Positions 1 through 7,291 of a DNA stretch of 33,071 bases are shown in pieces. The stretch is taken from positions 1 through 33,071 of the forward strand of contig JAFIED010000184.1 in the NCBI GenBank assembly GCA_020832805.1, read 5' to 3'. The notes below the pieces were generated by a model. That model was not told the DNA's origin and searched no databases. It saw only the letters and a program-made list of their open reading frames with translations. The translations under genes and the position numbers were made by a program. How positions within the stretch are numbered: position 1 is the stretch's first letter; the number at the start of each line of letters is the position of its first letter. The DNA is from Pararhodobacter sp. GTDB lineage: Bacteria; Pseudomonadota; Alphaproteobacteria; Rhodobacterales; Rhodobacteraceae.

Positions 1-149
1 GGGGGCCGGGGGGTGCCCCCCCCGCCGCGGCGCGCGCCTGCGCCACTCCCCTCGGCTGGGGCCGGGCGCGCGCCGGCGGCGCGCGCGGTTGCGCCAGAGC
101 CCGTGCGGGCGACCCGCCCGCCCAACGCATACGAAGAAGGACCCGGATC
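1..149. other. Very GC-rich window edge, possibly the tail of an upstream gene
   Basis: This stretch is almost entirely G and C, with self-complementary GGCGCGCGCC-type words and a GCGGG/CCCGC hairpin near 103-117. The plus-strand frame starting at base 1 stays open until a TGA at 151-153, which overlaps the next gene's ATG as ATGA, a common arrangement for coupled genes. The 50 residues it would encode are a low-complexity mix of Pro, Arg, Ala and Gly, so they are weak evidence for a real protein. It could equally be a structured intergenic or terminator region. The downstream gene has its own GAAGGA-like ribosome binding site at 134-139 and does not need an upstream partner. Confidence 0.3.
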
Positions 150-1166
150 ATGACGGCCCAAGCCCCATTGCCTGAAACCATGCTGGCCATTCGCTATGCC
201 GATTACGGCGGGCCAAAGGTGCTGCAGCCCGAATGGTTGCCCGTACCCCGCCCCGGACCTGGTACCGTGCTGGTGGCCCTGGCCGCGGCGAGTGTGGCGC
301 CACTGGACTGGAAGCTGCGCGCCGGGCTGCTGTCGGCGCATTTCACGCCCGATCTGCCCAAGATACCGGGCCGCGACGGGGCCGGGGTGGTGCTGGCCGT
401 GGGCGCCGGTGTCACGGAGTTCGCACCCGGCGACAAGGTGGGGGTGATGGTGCCACCGCCGGTCGCCGCGGGCACGTATGCCGGGGCAGTGCTGGCACAA
501 CCCGGGCAATTGGTCGCGCTGCCCCCAACCCTGCGCGCAGCCGAGGCAGTAGCCCTGATCAACGCCGGCCTTTCCGCCTGGATTGCGGCCGTCCGCTGCG
601 CCGACGTACAGCATGGCCAGCAGGTGCTGATTCATGCCGGCGCGGGGGCGGTGGGGGGCGTTCTGGTGCAGCTTTGCGCGCATCTTGGTGCCCGGGTCAC
701 CGCCACCTGCCGCGCTGCGAACCGTGACTATGTGCTGGGCCTGGGCGCCACGCAGGTCGTGGCCTATGACACCGAGGATTTCACGGCCTTGCCGCCACAG
801 GATATCGTCTTTGACCTGATGGGCGGGCCGGTGCATGCGCGATCATACGCCGTGTTGAAACGCGGCGGGCATCTGGTCTGGCTGACCGCCGCGCCCATCA
901 CCGACGAGGGCGCGGCACATGGTGTACGGGTCAGCCGCGCACCGATCACCGATGACCCCAAGGCAGTGGCACGGATCATGGCGCTGGCCGCACGCGGCAT
1001 CATTCGCCCGCAGGTCGCCGCCAGATTGCCGCTGGCGCAGGCGGCAGAGGCGCAGCGGCGACAACAGGCGGGCGAAGTCACGCGCGGGCGGCTGGTGCTG
1101 GACATCGCCGACGCGCTGCGCGGGGCAGATGGAAAACCGTTTACAGCCCCTTGGGATGGGTCATGA
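150..1166 (+). CDS. NADPH:quinone reductase-like medium-chain oxidoreductase
   Basis: This is a 338-residue medium-chain dehydrogenase/reductase of the zinc-independent quinone-reductase/enoyl-reductase branch. A GroES-like N-terminal domain (about residues 10-125) contains PGRDGAGVV at 73-81, the usual start of the conserved block. The Rossmann part begins with HAGAGAVGG at 162-170, the AxxGxVG dinucleotide-binding motif. No structural-zinc cysteine cluster and no catalytic Cys/His zinc ligands are visible, which argues against a true zinc alcohol dehydrogenase. Such enzymes use NADPH to reduce quinones or activated C=C bonds in the cytoplasm; the substrate cannot be read from sequence. An AAGGA ribosome binding site precedes the ATG by 8 bases. 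Its last 26 bases overlap, tail to tail, the end of the minus-strand racemase-like gene, so the two are probably not co-regulated. Confidence 0.85.
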   Translation: MTAQAPLPETMLAIRYADYGGPKVLQPEWLPVPRPGPGTVLVALAAASVAPLDWKLRAGLLSAHFTPDLPKIPGRDGAGVVLAVGAGVTEFAPGDKVGVMVPPPVAAGTYAGAVLAQPGQLVALPPTLRAAEAVALINAGLSAWIAAVRCADVQHGQQVLIHAGAGAVGGVLVQLCAHLGARVTATCRAANRDYVLGLGATQVVAYDTEDFTALPPQDIVFDLMGGPVHARSYAVLKRGGHLVWLTAAPITDEGAAHGVRVSRAPITDDPKAVARIMALAARGIIRPQVAARLPLAQAAEAQRRQQAGEVTRGRLVLDIADALRGADGKPFTAPWDGS

Positions 1167-1914
1167 ATTCCTCGATGATCTCGTCCGGCGCCTTGACATA
1201 TTCCGCCACCCTGCTGACGCCCAGCCCGGTCAGGCGGCGCAGCTTGACGGCGGTTTCGGCGGATTTGACCGTGATGGGGATGCCGTTGATTACCGGCGCC
1301 CCGTCGACACGGTGATCGGTCAACTGCGAGAACAACAGCATGGGTATCCCGCCGCCGGGGATCAGCACCTCGACCCCCTGTTCGACCAGTGGGCGGGCTT
1401 GCGCCTCGAACAGCGCCTGCACCTCGGCCAGCCGGGCGTCGCTGCCGAATGCACCAAGGATCTGCCCCGGCTCAAACTGCATGGCATGAACGCCCGTGAT
1501 CCGTTCGCGCAGACCGTATTTGCCGATCTGGTGATGGAACCACGGAATGAAGCGCCGGTTGATGGTGACGATCCCGCTGCGCTGGCCCAGGGTGCAGGCA
1601 TGCAGCATCGTCGCTTCGCCCAGCGACACCACCGGGATATCCACCACCGAGCGGCACTCATACAGGCCTGCATCCTGGAAATGGCCGATGACGAAGGCGT
1701 CATAGCCTTCTCGCTCGGCCCGTACCGCGTTGCAGATCACTTCGCGTGCGCAACGCATTTCCACGATGGGGTGGGCGTAGCTGTCATGCGGGGTGATGCC
1801 ATGCACCACCACCTCGGTGCCGGGATCGACGATCTGCGCCAGATGGGCGCGCAGATGCTGCCAGTAGGTGGCGCCGTTTTCCTCGTCGACAAAGCTTTGA
1901 TACCAGATGCGCAT
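1141..1914 (-). CDS. Asp/Glu/hydantoin racemase-family protein lacking both catalytic cysteines
   Basis: This 257-residue protein has the layout of the aspartate/glutamate/hydantoin racemase superfamily: two similar alpha/beta halves, a first-half motif VIGHFQDAGLYE (75-86) and a second-half motif LIPGGGIPM (184-192). In working hydantoin racemases these positions read like CFGDPG and GCAG, and the two Cys act as the acid/base pair. Here His78 replaces the first and Gly187 or Gly188 the second. Classical two-base racemization is therefore unlikely; an isomerase, lyase or ligand-binding role is possible. GGAGG lies 7 bases before the ATG. It is the last gene of the operon, 19 bases after the TRAP large permease, which suggests it acts on the imported compound. 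The superfamily call is firm; the reaction is unknown. Confidence 0.85.
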   Translation of the reverse strand: MRIWYQSFVDEENGATYWQHLRAHLAQIVDPGTEVVVHGITPHDSYAHPIVEMRCAREVICNAVRAEREGYDAFVIGHFQDAGLYECRSVVDIPVVSLGEATMLHACTLGQRSGIVTINRRFIPWFHHQIGKYGLRERITGVHAMQFEPGQILGAFGSDARLAEVQALFEAQARPLVEQGVEVLIPGGGIPMLLFSQLTDHRVDGAPVINGIPITVKSAETAVKLRRLTGLGVSRVAEYVKAPDEIIEEFMTHPKGL

Positions 1915-1933
1915 GGCGCTCCTCCCCAGTCCG

Positions 1934-3256
1934 TCAGTTCAACATGCGTTCGGGCAACCAGAGTGCGATCTGCGGGAACAGAACCAGCAACAGCACCAAC
2001 AGCAGTGAGCAGCCCAGATACGGCAACGCGGCGCGCACCACCTCGCCGATCTTGGTGCCCGGCGGCCCCACACCGACCATCACGTAAAGCAGCAACCCGA
2101 ATGGCGGCGTGACCAGGCTCATCTCCAGCGCCAGCAGCATGATCACGCCGAACCAGACCGGGTTGAACTCGAACGCGATGATCAGCGGGATGAAGATGGG
2201 CAGGGTCAGCATCATGATCGACAGCTGATCCATGAACATGCCCAGCACCACCAGCACGATGAACATGGCCAGAAGGACCATGTAAGGGTTCAGATCCATC
2301 CCGGTGGCCCAGCGGATCATGCCGTTGGAGGCGCCAGAGAAGGCAAGTATCTGGGAAAAGGTGGTCGAGCCCAGGATGATCATCAGCATCATGCAGGACA
2401 CCAGAATCGTGCCCCGGAAGGACTTGACGATCGCTTCCAGCGTCAGCGCGCGCTTGATGAGCGCCAGCACCACCACCGAGGCGGCACCAAAGGCGGCGGA
2501 TTCGGTCGGTGTGGCCCAGCCCAGCAGGATCAGCCCCACCACGCAGAATACGACCAGCCCCATGGGCGCCACGTCCAGCAGCATGGCGCGCGCGATCTCG
2601 CCCATCGGGGCGCGGGTGGCGGCATAGCCGGGCGCGGCCTCGGGGTCGCGTGCGATCTGGATGCGGATGGTGATCAGATACATCAACGCCAGCAGCAGAC
2701 CGGGGATCAGCCCGGCAATCAGCAGCGCGCCCACATCGATCCGGCCCAGCGAGCCCAGCAGCACCGCCAGGGTTGACGGCGGGATGATCATGGCCAGGCC
2801 GCCGGTGGCAATGATGGGCCCGATGATCATGTGCTTCTTGTAACCACGCTTCATCATGTCGGGCGTCAGCGAGGCGCCCAGCATCGCGGTATTGGCCAGC
2901 GACGAACCAGAAAGCGTGGCAAACAGCGTGCCCCCGCCCACGGTCAGATAGGAAAGCCGCCCGCGGATGCCGCCCAGCAGCTTGTCCAGCGCATCGAACA
3001 CCTTTCGCGCCAGGCCGGTGTTGAAGAACAGCTCGCCCATCAGCAGGAACAGCGCCACCGGCACCAGCGAAAAATTGGTGATCGACGCGGTGGCATTGGT
3101 GACGAACTGATCGACCCCGCGCATGCCGCCCATGAACAGCCAGACGCCCATCACGTTGACCGCGAAAAAGGCAAACGCCACGGGCATGCCCAGCCCCATC
3201 AGGAACAGCACCGCACCGATCATCAGTGCAAAGGTTTCATACCAGGCCCAGCCCAT
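1934..3256 (-). CDS. dctM: TRAP transporter large permease (DctM type)
   Basis: This is a 440-residue, very hydrophobic protein with about 12 membrane spans, the normal size for a TRAP DctM subunit. It carries the family's hallmark stretches: GGGTLFATLSGSSLANTAML near residues 107-126, IPPSTLAVLLG, and a C-terminal TPPFGLLLYVM. In the family this subunit is the Na+-coupled channel in the inner membrane that receives substrate from the periplasmic binding protein. It lies between the small permease (43 bases upstream) and the racemase-like gene (19 bases downstream), so the six genes appear to form one transcript. The substrate cannot be inferred from this subunit. Confidence 0.95.
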   Translation of the reverse strand: MGWAWYETFALMIGAVLFLMGLGMPVAFAFFAVNVMGVWLFMGGMRGVDQFVTNATASITNFSLVPVALFLLMGELFFNTGLARKVFDALDKLLGGIRGRLSYLTVGGGTLFATLSGSSLANTAMLGASLTPDMMKRGYKKHMIIGPIIATGGLAMIIPPSTLAVLLGSLGRIDVGALLIAGLIPGLLLALMYLITIRIQIARDPEAAPGYAATRAPMGEIARAMLLDVAPMGLVVFCVVGLILLGWATPTESAAFGAASVVVLALIKRALTLEAIVKSFRGTILVSCMMLMIILGSTTFSQILAFSGASNGMIRWATGMDLNPYMVLLAMFIVLVVLGMFMDQLSIMMLTLPIFIPLIIAFEFNPVWFGVIMLLALEMSLVTPPFGLLLYVMVGVGPPGTKIGEVVRAALPYLGCSLLLVLLLVLFPQIALWLPERMLN

Positions 3257-3299
3257 ACGGCGCGTCCTTCGACTTTTGGTGTTTCAATACGGCACCGGG

Positions 3300-3800
3300 T
3301 CAGTGAGACTCGGTGCCGCCCATCGATCTGGAGCCCCGAAGCAGCATCCTCAGCACCTCGGTCGCCATCAGGCCAAAGCCGCTGGCAAGCAGGGCATAGG
3401 CAACCCAGCCGGGAATGTTGATCGACCGCATGTCCATCCCGCCCCAGGTGAGCTCGTCAATGCCGTTCAACACGGCGCGCCAGCACAACAGCGCCAGGAC
3501 AGCAATGCTGAGGACCATGACGGCAAGCATGACCAACCGGTGCAGACCGCGCGGCAGCATGGCGACAAAGCTGTTGACGGCCACATGCGCGCCTTGCCGC
3601 AACACCCACGGCCCCGCGGCCATGGTGGCGAAAAGCAACGAGTATTCGACCAGCGCGCTGGTGGCCCGGATGGGCCGGTAGCCGAAGTTGCGCAGCGCCA
3701 CATCGGTGATGATGCCGATCGTGGCCAGCCCGTAGACAACACCGGCCAGCACGGCCAGCCCGATGATGAGCAGATCATATCCGCGCAGGACAAGGCGCAT
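3300..3800 (-). CDS. dctQ: TRAP transporter small permease (DctQ type)
   Basis: This 166-residue protein has four predicted membrane helices, the size and topology of a TRAP DctQ subunit. It includes the typical central pattern of a charged helix followed by AGPWVLRQGAHVAVNSFVAM (about residues 81-100), where W-x-L-R-x-G-x-H-V is the family signature. DctQ packs against DctM and is required for transport. A GGAG sequence lies about 9 bases before the ATG. The gene follows the binding-protein gene after a 77-base gap that contains a strong hairpin, and precedes the large permease by 43 bases. Confidence 0.92.
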   Translation of the reverse strand: MRLVLRGYDLLIIGLAVLAGVVYGLATIGIITDVALRNFGYRPIRATSALVEYSLLFATMAAGPWVLRQGAHVAVNSFVAMLPRGLHRLVMLAVMVLSIAVLALLCWRAVLNGIDELTWGGMDMRSINIPGWVAYALLASGFGLMATEVLRMLLRGSRSMGGTESH

Positions 3801-3834
3801 GGCACAGGGCTCCGGTTACCGTTTCAGCAAGGGC

Positions 3835-3870
3835 GGCATGGCGGGACCTCAGGAACCGACCCGCCATGCC
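3835..3870 (-). other. Hairpin between TRAP binding-protein and permease genes
   Basis: This is a perfect 11-base-pair inverted repeat, GGCATGGCGGG paired with CCCGCCATGCC, around a 14-base loop. It lies immediately after the binding-protein stop and before the small permease start. It has no T-run on the minus strand, so it is more likely an RNA-stabilising or partial-attenuation structure than a full terminator. Confidence 0.7.
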
Positions 3871-3877
3871 GAACGTA

Positions 3878-4864
3878 TCAGCGGTCGTAATAGGCCTCGC
3901 GCAGTGCATCCAGCATGGGCGTGCCGGCTTCGGCCATGCGGCCCCAGGCGCTGTCATAGGCCATGTCAAGGAAGCGCGCGCGGGCTTCACCCTCCAGTTC
4001 GATCACGGTCATGCCTGCCTCACGCACGGCGGCGTCGGTGGCGGCGATCTCTTCCTGGAAATGGTCATACGAGATCTGCTCGTACTCGGCCGCCACCTCG
4101 GTGATGATGGCGCGTGCCTCGTCAGACAGCTGTGCCCAGGCGGCCGGGTTCACCGAAATCGCCAGGTCGGTCTGGAAGAATCCGGGATCGATGCGATAAC
4201 GCAGGAAGCGATCCCAGTTCAGGTCACGAATGCCGATGATGGGCCAGCCGGCGCCGTCAAACGTGTTGCGTTCCAGTCCGGTATAGACATCCGGAACGGG
4301 CACGGTGATCGGCACTGCGCCCAGGGCCTCGAAAAAGGCGTTGTAGATCGGCGCCGAGCGGATCTGCAGACCATCCAGATTGACGCTGCCGTCCTCGTTG
4401 CGCTGCGGCTCGCGGGTCAGGTAGATGTGGAACTGTACCCCGGTGTCGATATGGGCCAGCAGTTCGACCCCCAGCCGGTCACGAAACGCCTGTTGCATCA
4501 ACTCGAAGCCGCCGTTCTCGCGCGCCTGCGCTGCGGTCACCGTCGATCCGGTCCAGGCATCCCCTTCGGGCATGCGCCCAAGGTGGAAGCTGGCAGGGCC
4601 ATACTGCATGTCCACGACGCCACGGCGCAGGGCGTCCATCTGCTGCATCTGCGGCACGGCTTCGGGCCCGCCGACATATTCGATGCGCACAACGCCCTCG
4701 CCGCGCTCGTTCACCATCTCGACGAAACCGAGAAAAGACCGGGCAAAGGCCAGCGCCTGCGGAAAGGCGGTGACAGCGCGCAGGGTTTCCTGTGCCTGGG
4801 CACTCAATGGCGCCAGACCCAGGACAAGCCCTGCGATGGCGGCCTTGGGAAGGGATTTCAGCAT
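3878..4864 (-). CDS. dctP: TRAP transporter periplasmic substrate-binding protein (DctP type)
   Basis: This is a 328-residue TRAP solute-binding protein. I place the start at 4864, not at the in-frame ATG 17 codons upstream. AGGAGG at 4870-4875 sits 5 bases before it, and a clean signal peptide (about residues 1-25, ending AQAQ) begins there. LDGLQIRSAP contains the Arg that in DctP proteins contacts the substrate carboxylate, followed by the typical ALGAVPITVPVPDVYTGLE segment. The protein would capture a carboxylated substrate in the periplasm and deliver it to the DctQM permease encoded next. The substrate is unknown; the operon's dehydrogenases suggest an organic acid or N-substituted amino acid. 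It starts 101 bases after the 3-hydroxyacyl-CoA-dehydrogenase-like gene. Confidence 0.93.
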   Translation of the reverse strand: MLKSLPKAAIAGLVLGLAPLSAQAQETLRAVTAFPQALAFARSFLGFVEMVNERGEGVVRIEYVGGPEAVPQMQQMDALRRGVVDMQYGPASFHLGRMPEGDAWTGSTVTAAQARENGGFELMQQAFRDRLGVELLAHIDTGVQFHIYLTREPQRNEDGSVNLDGLQIRSAPIYNAFFEALGAVPITVPVPDVYTGLERNTFDGAGWPIIGIRDLNWDRFLRYRIDPGFFQTDLAISVNPAAWAQLSDEARAIITEVAAEYEQISYDHFQEEIAATDAAVREAGMTVIELEGEARARFLDMAYDSAWGRMAEAGTPMLDALREAYYDR

Positions 4865-4944
4865 TTGGTCCTCCTGTTGATGGTGCGCCGGATTGATGTT
4901 TCCGGCCTTGGCCATGGTTGGGGTTACGGTTCCTGTTCCAGTTC

Positions 4945-4963
4945 CGGCGGCATGTGCCCGCCG
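4945..4963 (-). other. Short hairpin after the dehydrogenase gene
   Basis: CGGCGG at 4945-4950 and CCGCCG at 4958-4963 form a 6-base-pair stem directly after the stop codon of the upstream dehydrogenase (minus strand). It has no T-run. It lies inside the operon, in the 101-base gap before the binding-protein gene, and may influence message processing. Confidence 0.4.
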
Positions 4964-4965
4964 AC

Positions 4966-5955
4966 TCAGCCCTGCGGTGGCTGCATCAGCCCCTGACGTT
5001 GCAGCATATGAACGAAGGCGCCAAGCTTTTCGCGCCGAAAGGCATCGGCATCACGGTTACGGTAATCGTAGAACCCCTGCCCCGTGCGCAACCCGATGCG
5101 CCCCTCGGCCATGTTGCGCTCGACAATATCCGGGGCGCCATAGCGCGCATCGCCCGTGGCCTGGGTCATGTATCGGCTGGCATAGGCAAGAATGTCGCCG
5201 CCGCCCCAGTCGATGAATTCCAGCAGACCCAGAACCGCGAACCGAAGCCCGAAACCGTAGATCACCGCCTTGTCGACATCCTCGGCGCTGGCCACGCCTT
5301 CCTCGACAATCCGCGCGGCCTCGTTCATGGCCAGCATCTGGATGCGCGGCACGATGTACCCGGGCGCGGCGCGGCAGGTCACGGGCACCTTGCCCATGCC
5401 CTCCAGAAAGCCCTTCAGACGGTCCAGCACGGCGGGGTCTGTGCTGTCGGTGGGGCTGAGTTCCACCAGCGGCACCAGAAAGGCCGGATTCAGCCAGTGC
5501 GCATTAAGGAATTGCGCGGGCCGCGCCGTCAGCGCGGCCAGTTGCGTAGACACCATGGTCGAGGTGGTAGAAGCCAGAATCGCCCCCGGCGCCGCCACCT
5601 TGTCAAACAGCGCAAAGGCCTCGGCCTTGGCATCGCGTGTTTCCGGAACGCCCTCGAAAACGATGTCGGCATTGCCCATGGCCGCGTCGGCCTCGGCCAG
5701 CGGATGAACCGTGATACGCGCCATGATCGCCGGGATGGCGGCCGCGTCGAACGCGCCCAGGTCCGCCAGCATGGCCAGACCGCTTTCGATTTCCGACAAG
5801 GCCTCGGCCTTGAGCGCCTCAAAGCCCTGTGCATCGCGCTGTTTGGCATCCAGCAGCGCAACCGGATGTCCGGCATAGGCGGCAGCATGGGCGATGCCCC
5901 GCCCCATGCGCCCGGCCCCAAGACATGCCAGCCGGATCGTCCCTGCCGCGTTCAT
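4966..5955 (-). CDS. 3-hydroxyacyl-CoA dehydrogenase-family NAD-dependent dehydrogenase
   Basis: This 329-residue protein has the two-domain structure of 3-hydroxyacyl-CoA dehydrogenases: an N-terminal NAD-binding Rossmann fold with GAGRMG at residues 13-18, and an all-helical C-terminal domain. His153 in NAHWLNP and the following Glu165 fit the catalytic His-Glu pair. The usual HFFNP of fatty-acid enzymes reads HWLNP here, which points to a divergent branch; relatives of this fold include L-carnitine, L-gulonate and 3-hydroxybutyryl-CoA dehydrogenases. I choose the ATG at 5955 over a TTG two codons earlier because GAGGGG is well spaced for it. It begins 2 bases after the stop of the opine-dehydrogenase-like gene, so the pair is probably translationally coupled. 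It likely oxidises a hydroxy group on the imported compound or its breakdown product. Confidence 0.88.
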   Translation of the reverse strand: MNAAGTIRLACLGAGRMGRGIAHAAAYAGHPVALLDAKQRDAQGFEALKAEALSEIESGLAMLADLGAFDAAAIPAIMARITVHPLAEADAAMGNADIVFEGVPETRDAKAEAFALFDKVAAPGAILASTTSTMVSTQLAALTARPAQFLNAHWLNPAFLVPLVELSPTDSTDPAVLDRLKGFLEGMGKVPVTCRAAPGYIVPRIQMLAMNEAARIVEEGVASAEDVDKAVIYGFGLRFAVLGLLEFIDWGGGDILAYASRYMTQATGDARYGAPDIVERNMAEGRIGLRTGQGFYDYRNRDADAFRREKLGAFVHMLQRQGLMQPPQG

Positions 5956-5957
5956 GC

Positions 5958-7049
5958 TCAAATCCCCTCGCGCAGCATGGTTTGCAGCGCGGCACGGTCC
6001 ATCCCGGCCAGGTCCATGCTGCCCAGCGTGCGGCCTTCGGCCAGCCAGTCGCGGCCCGTCACGGCACCGGCGATGGCAAGCAGGCCCCGCGCCACCGGGC
6101 AGGGCACGCCCACCCAGTCGCCCACCGACACCAGGAACGCCAGCCCCTGGCCGATGTCCTCGGTCATGTAGCGATGGTCATACAGATCCAGCGGTTCGTG
6201 CCAGTCACCGGAGCCGACCAGCTTGTCATGGGCAAGGTTGCCATACATCCAGTCCGAGGTGTTGTAATGGTCAGCCAGCGGGAAATGCGGCGCGCCATAG
6301 CCCAATGCCTCGCGGATGGCGATGCGTTCGGCATCAAGCGCATCATGCACGGCGCGGGTGGCGGGCTGCGTGCCTTCGTTATGAATATCCCAGCTGTCGA
6401 AATGCTGGATCGGCCCGGCATTCATCAGGATCAGCGGCGGATGAATGATCGGCCCGGCGTTCATCAGGGCACCTGACAGCGCGTCCTCTACCGGCTCGAT
6501 CGCGCCGGGAAAGGCCGCAGAGATGACGGCCAGCGCATGGTCACTCATCCGCGCGGGCAACACCCCGGTTGGCAGGCGCGAAGCGCGGGTCGTGATGCGC
6601 ACGGTGCCCGCATCGGGTTTGCGGCACAGCCACGGCAGGGTGCCGGTTTCGGCAATGGCGATATCGGCGGTGCAGCTGGCATCGCGGATGGCCTTCATCA
6701 TCAGATAGCTGCCAAAGGTACCGGGCGGCAGATAGATCACCTGCCCGTCCACCAGATGCGGCGCCAGTGCCTGCGCCAGTTCCTTTTGCCCAAAGGCCGG
6801 GATGGGCGCCAGAATCAACTCGGCGCCATCCAGCGCCCTGGCCAGATCGTCTGTCGGGCTGACCGGCACCTGCCGTGTGCCGGCATGGTCGATCACCGTG
6901 ACCGAACGGCTTTCTGCAACCGGGCCAAAGCTGTCCATGCTGCGCCGCCACCAGCGCGTATCATGCCCGGCCTCGACAGCATCAACGACGGCAGCAAACG
7001 ACCCGTTCCCGCCACCAATGACTGCCAGCTTCAGTTTCCGCTCTGCCAT
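5958..7049 (-). CDS. Opine (octopine/nopaline) dehydrogenase-family protein
   Basis: This is a protein of about 363 residues. Its N-terminus is a dinucleotide-binding fold (IGGGNGS at residues 11-17). The helical C-terminal half holds NAGPIIHPPLILMNAG and a later DHYNTSDWMYGN segment, typical of the NAD/NADP octopine/nopaline dehydrogenase family. These enzymes reversibly join or cleave an amino acid and a 2-oxoacid through a secondary amine, using NAD(P)H. In a catabolic operon it would be expected to run oxidatively. An in-frame ATG lies 9 codons upstream at 7076, but the fold begins directly after the ATG at 7049 and neither site has a strong ribosome binding site, so the start is uncertain. 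It is the first gene of the six-gene minus-strand operon, and the promoter should lie in 7077-7291. Confidence 0.87.
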   Translation of the reverse strand: MAERKLKLAVIGGGNGSFAAVVDAVEAGHDTRWWRRSMDSFGPVAESRSVTVIDHAGTRQVPVSPTDDLARALDGAELILAPIPAFGQKELAQALAPHLVDGQVIYLPPGTFGSYLMMKAIRDASCTADIAIAETGTLPWLCRKPDAGTVRITTRASRLPTGVLPARMSDHALAVISAAFPGAIEPVEDALSGALMNAGPIIHPPLILMNAGPIQHFDSWDIHNEGTQPATRAVHDALDAERIAIREALGYGAPHFPLADHYNTSDWMYGNLAHDKLVGSGDWHEPLDLYDHRYMTEDIGQGLAFLVSVGDWVGVPCPVARGLLAIAGAVTGRDWLAEGRTLGSMDLAGMDRAALQTMLREGI

Positions 7050-7076
7050 GCCTTCGGTCCATTCATGTAATTGCAT

Positions 7077-7291
7077 TCATCGCGCCGCACACCGCAGCCT
7101 GCAGCAGACGGGAAAACTTTGAGCTTGAATTATATGAAATGTCAAGAACCCAACTTGCAAACGATCTATAGCGCCGCTGGCGGCCCTGATGGATGAGTGT
7201 GCGATCATCAAAGCTGACAGGCCAAGAGCAAAAACCGCATGCATATGCACGCTTTGTAGCTGGAACCTGCACTTTCAGGGTTTTTGGCAGC
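7077..7291 (-). promoter_or_regulatory. Intergenic control region of the opine dehydrogenase/TRAP operon
   Basis: This 215-base region, unusually AT-rich for the window, separates the IclR regulator gene from the six-gene operon on the same strand. CTTGA at 7124-7128 and TCAAG at 7142-7146 form an inverted repeat with a 13-base spacer. A minus-strand TATAAT-like hexamer (plus-strand ATTATA, 7129-7134) lies inside the spacer and could be a -10 element, with only a weak -35 upstream. A 10-base palindrome TGCATATGCA lies at 7240-7249. The IclR protein encoded just upstream is the obvious candidate to bind here, but that is inference. Confidence 0.4.

Noticed and set aside
919-2112. Plus-strand open frame of 397 codons across the first oxidoreductase and the racemase-like gene
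   Set aside because: It is a shadow of two real genes in other frames, with no start signal or motif.
7129-7145. TTGACA followed by TATAAT on the minus strand upstream of the opine dehydrogenase gene
   Set aside because: The spacing is only 5 bases, so they cannot be the -35 and -10 of one promoter. Only the TATAAT and the surrounding inverted repeat were kept as a weak regulatory candidate.
7258-7284. AACCTG...CAGGGTT hairpin followed by TTTTT on the plus strand
   Set aside because: It would terminate a plus-strand transcript, but no plus-strand gene lies here. The stem is short and bulged.
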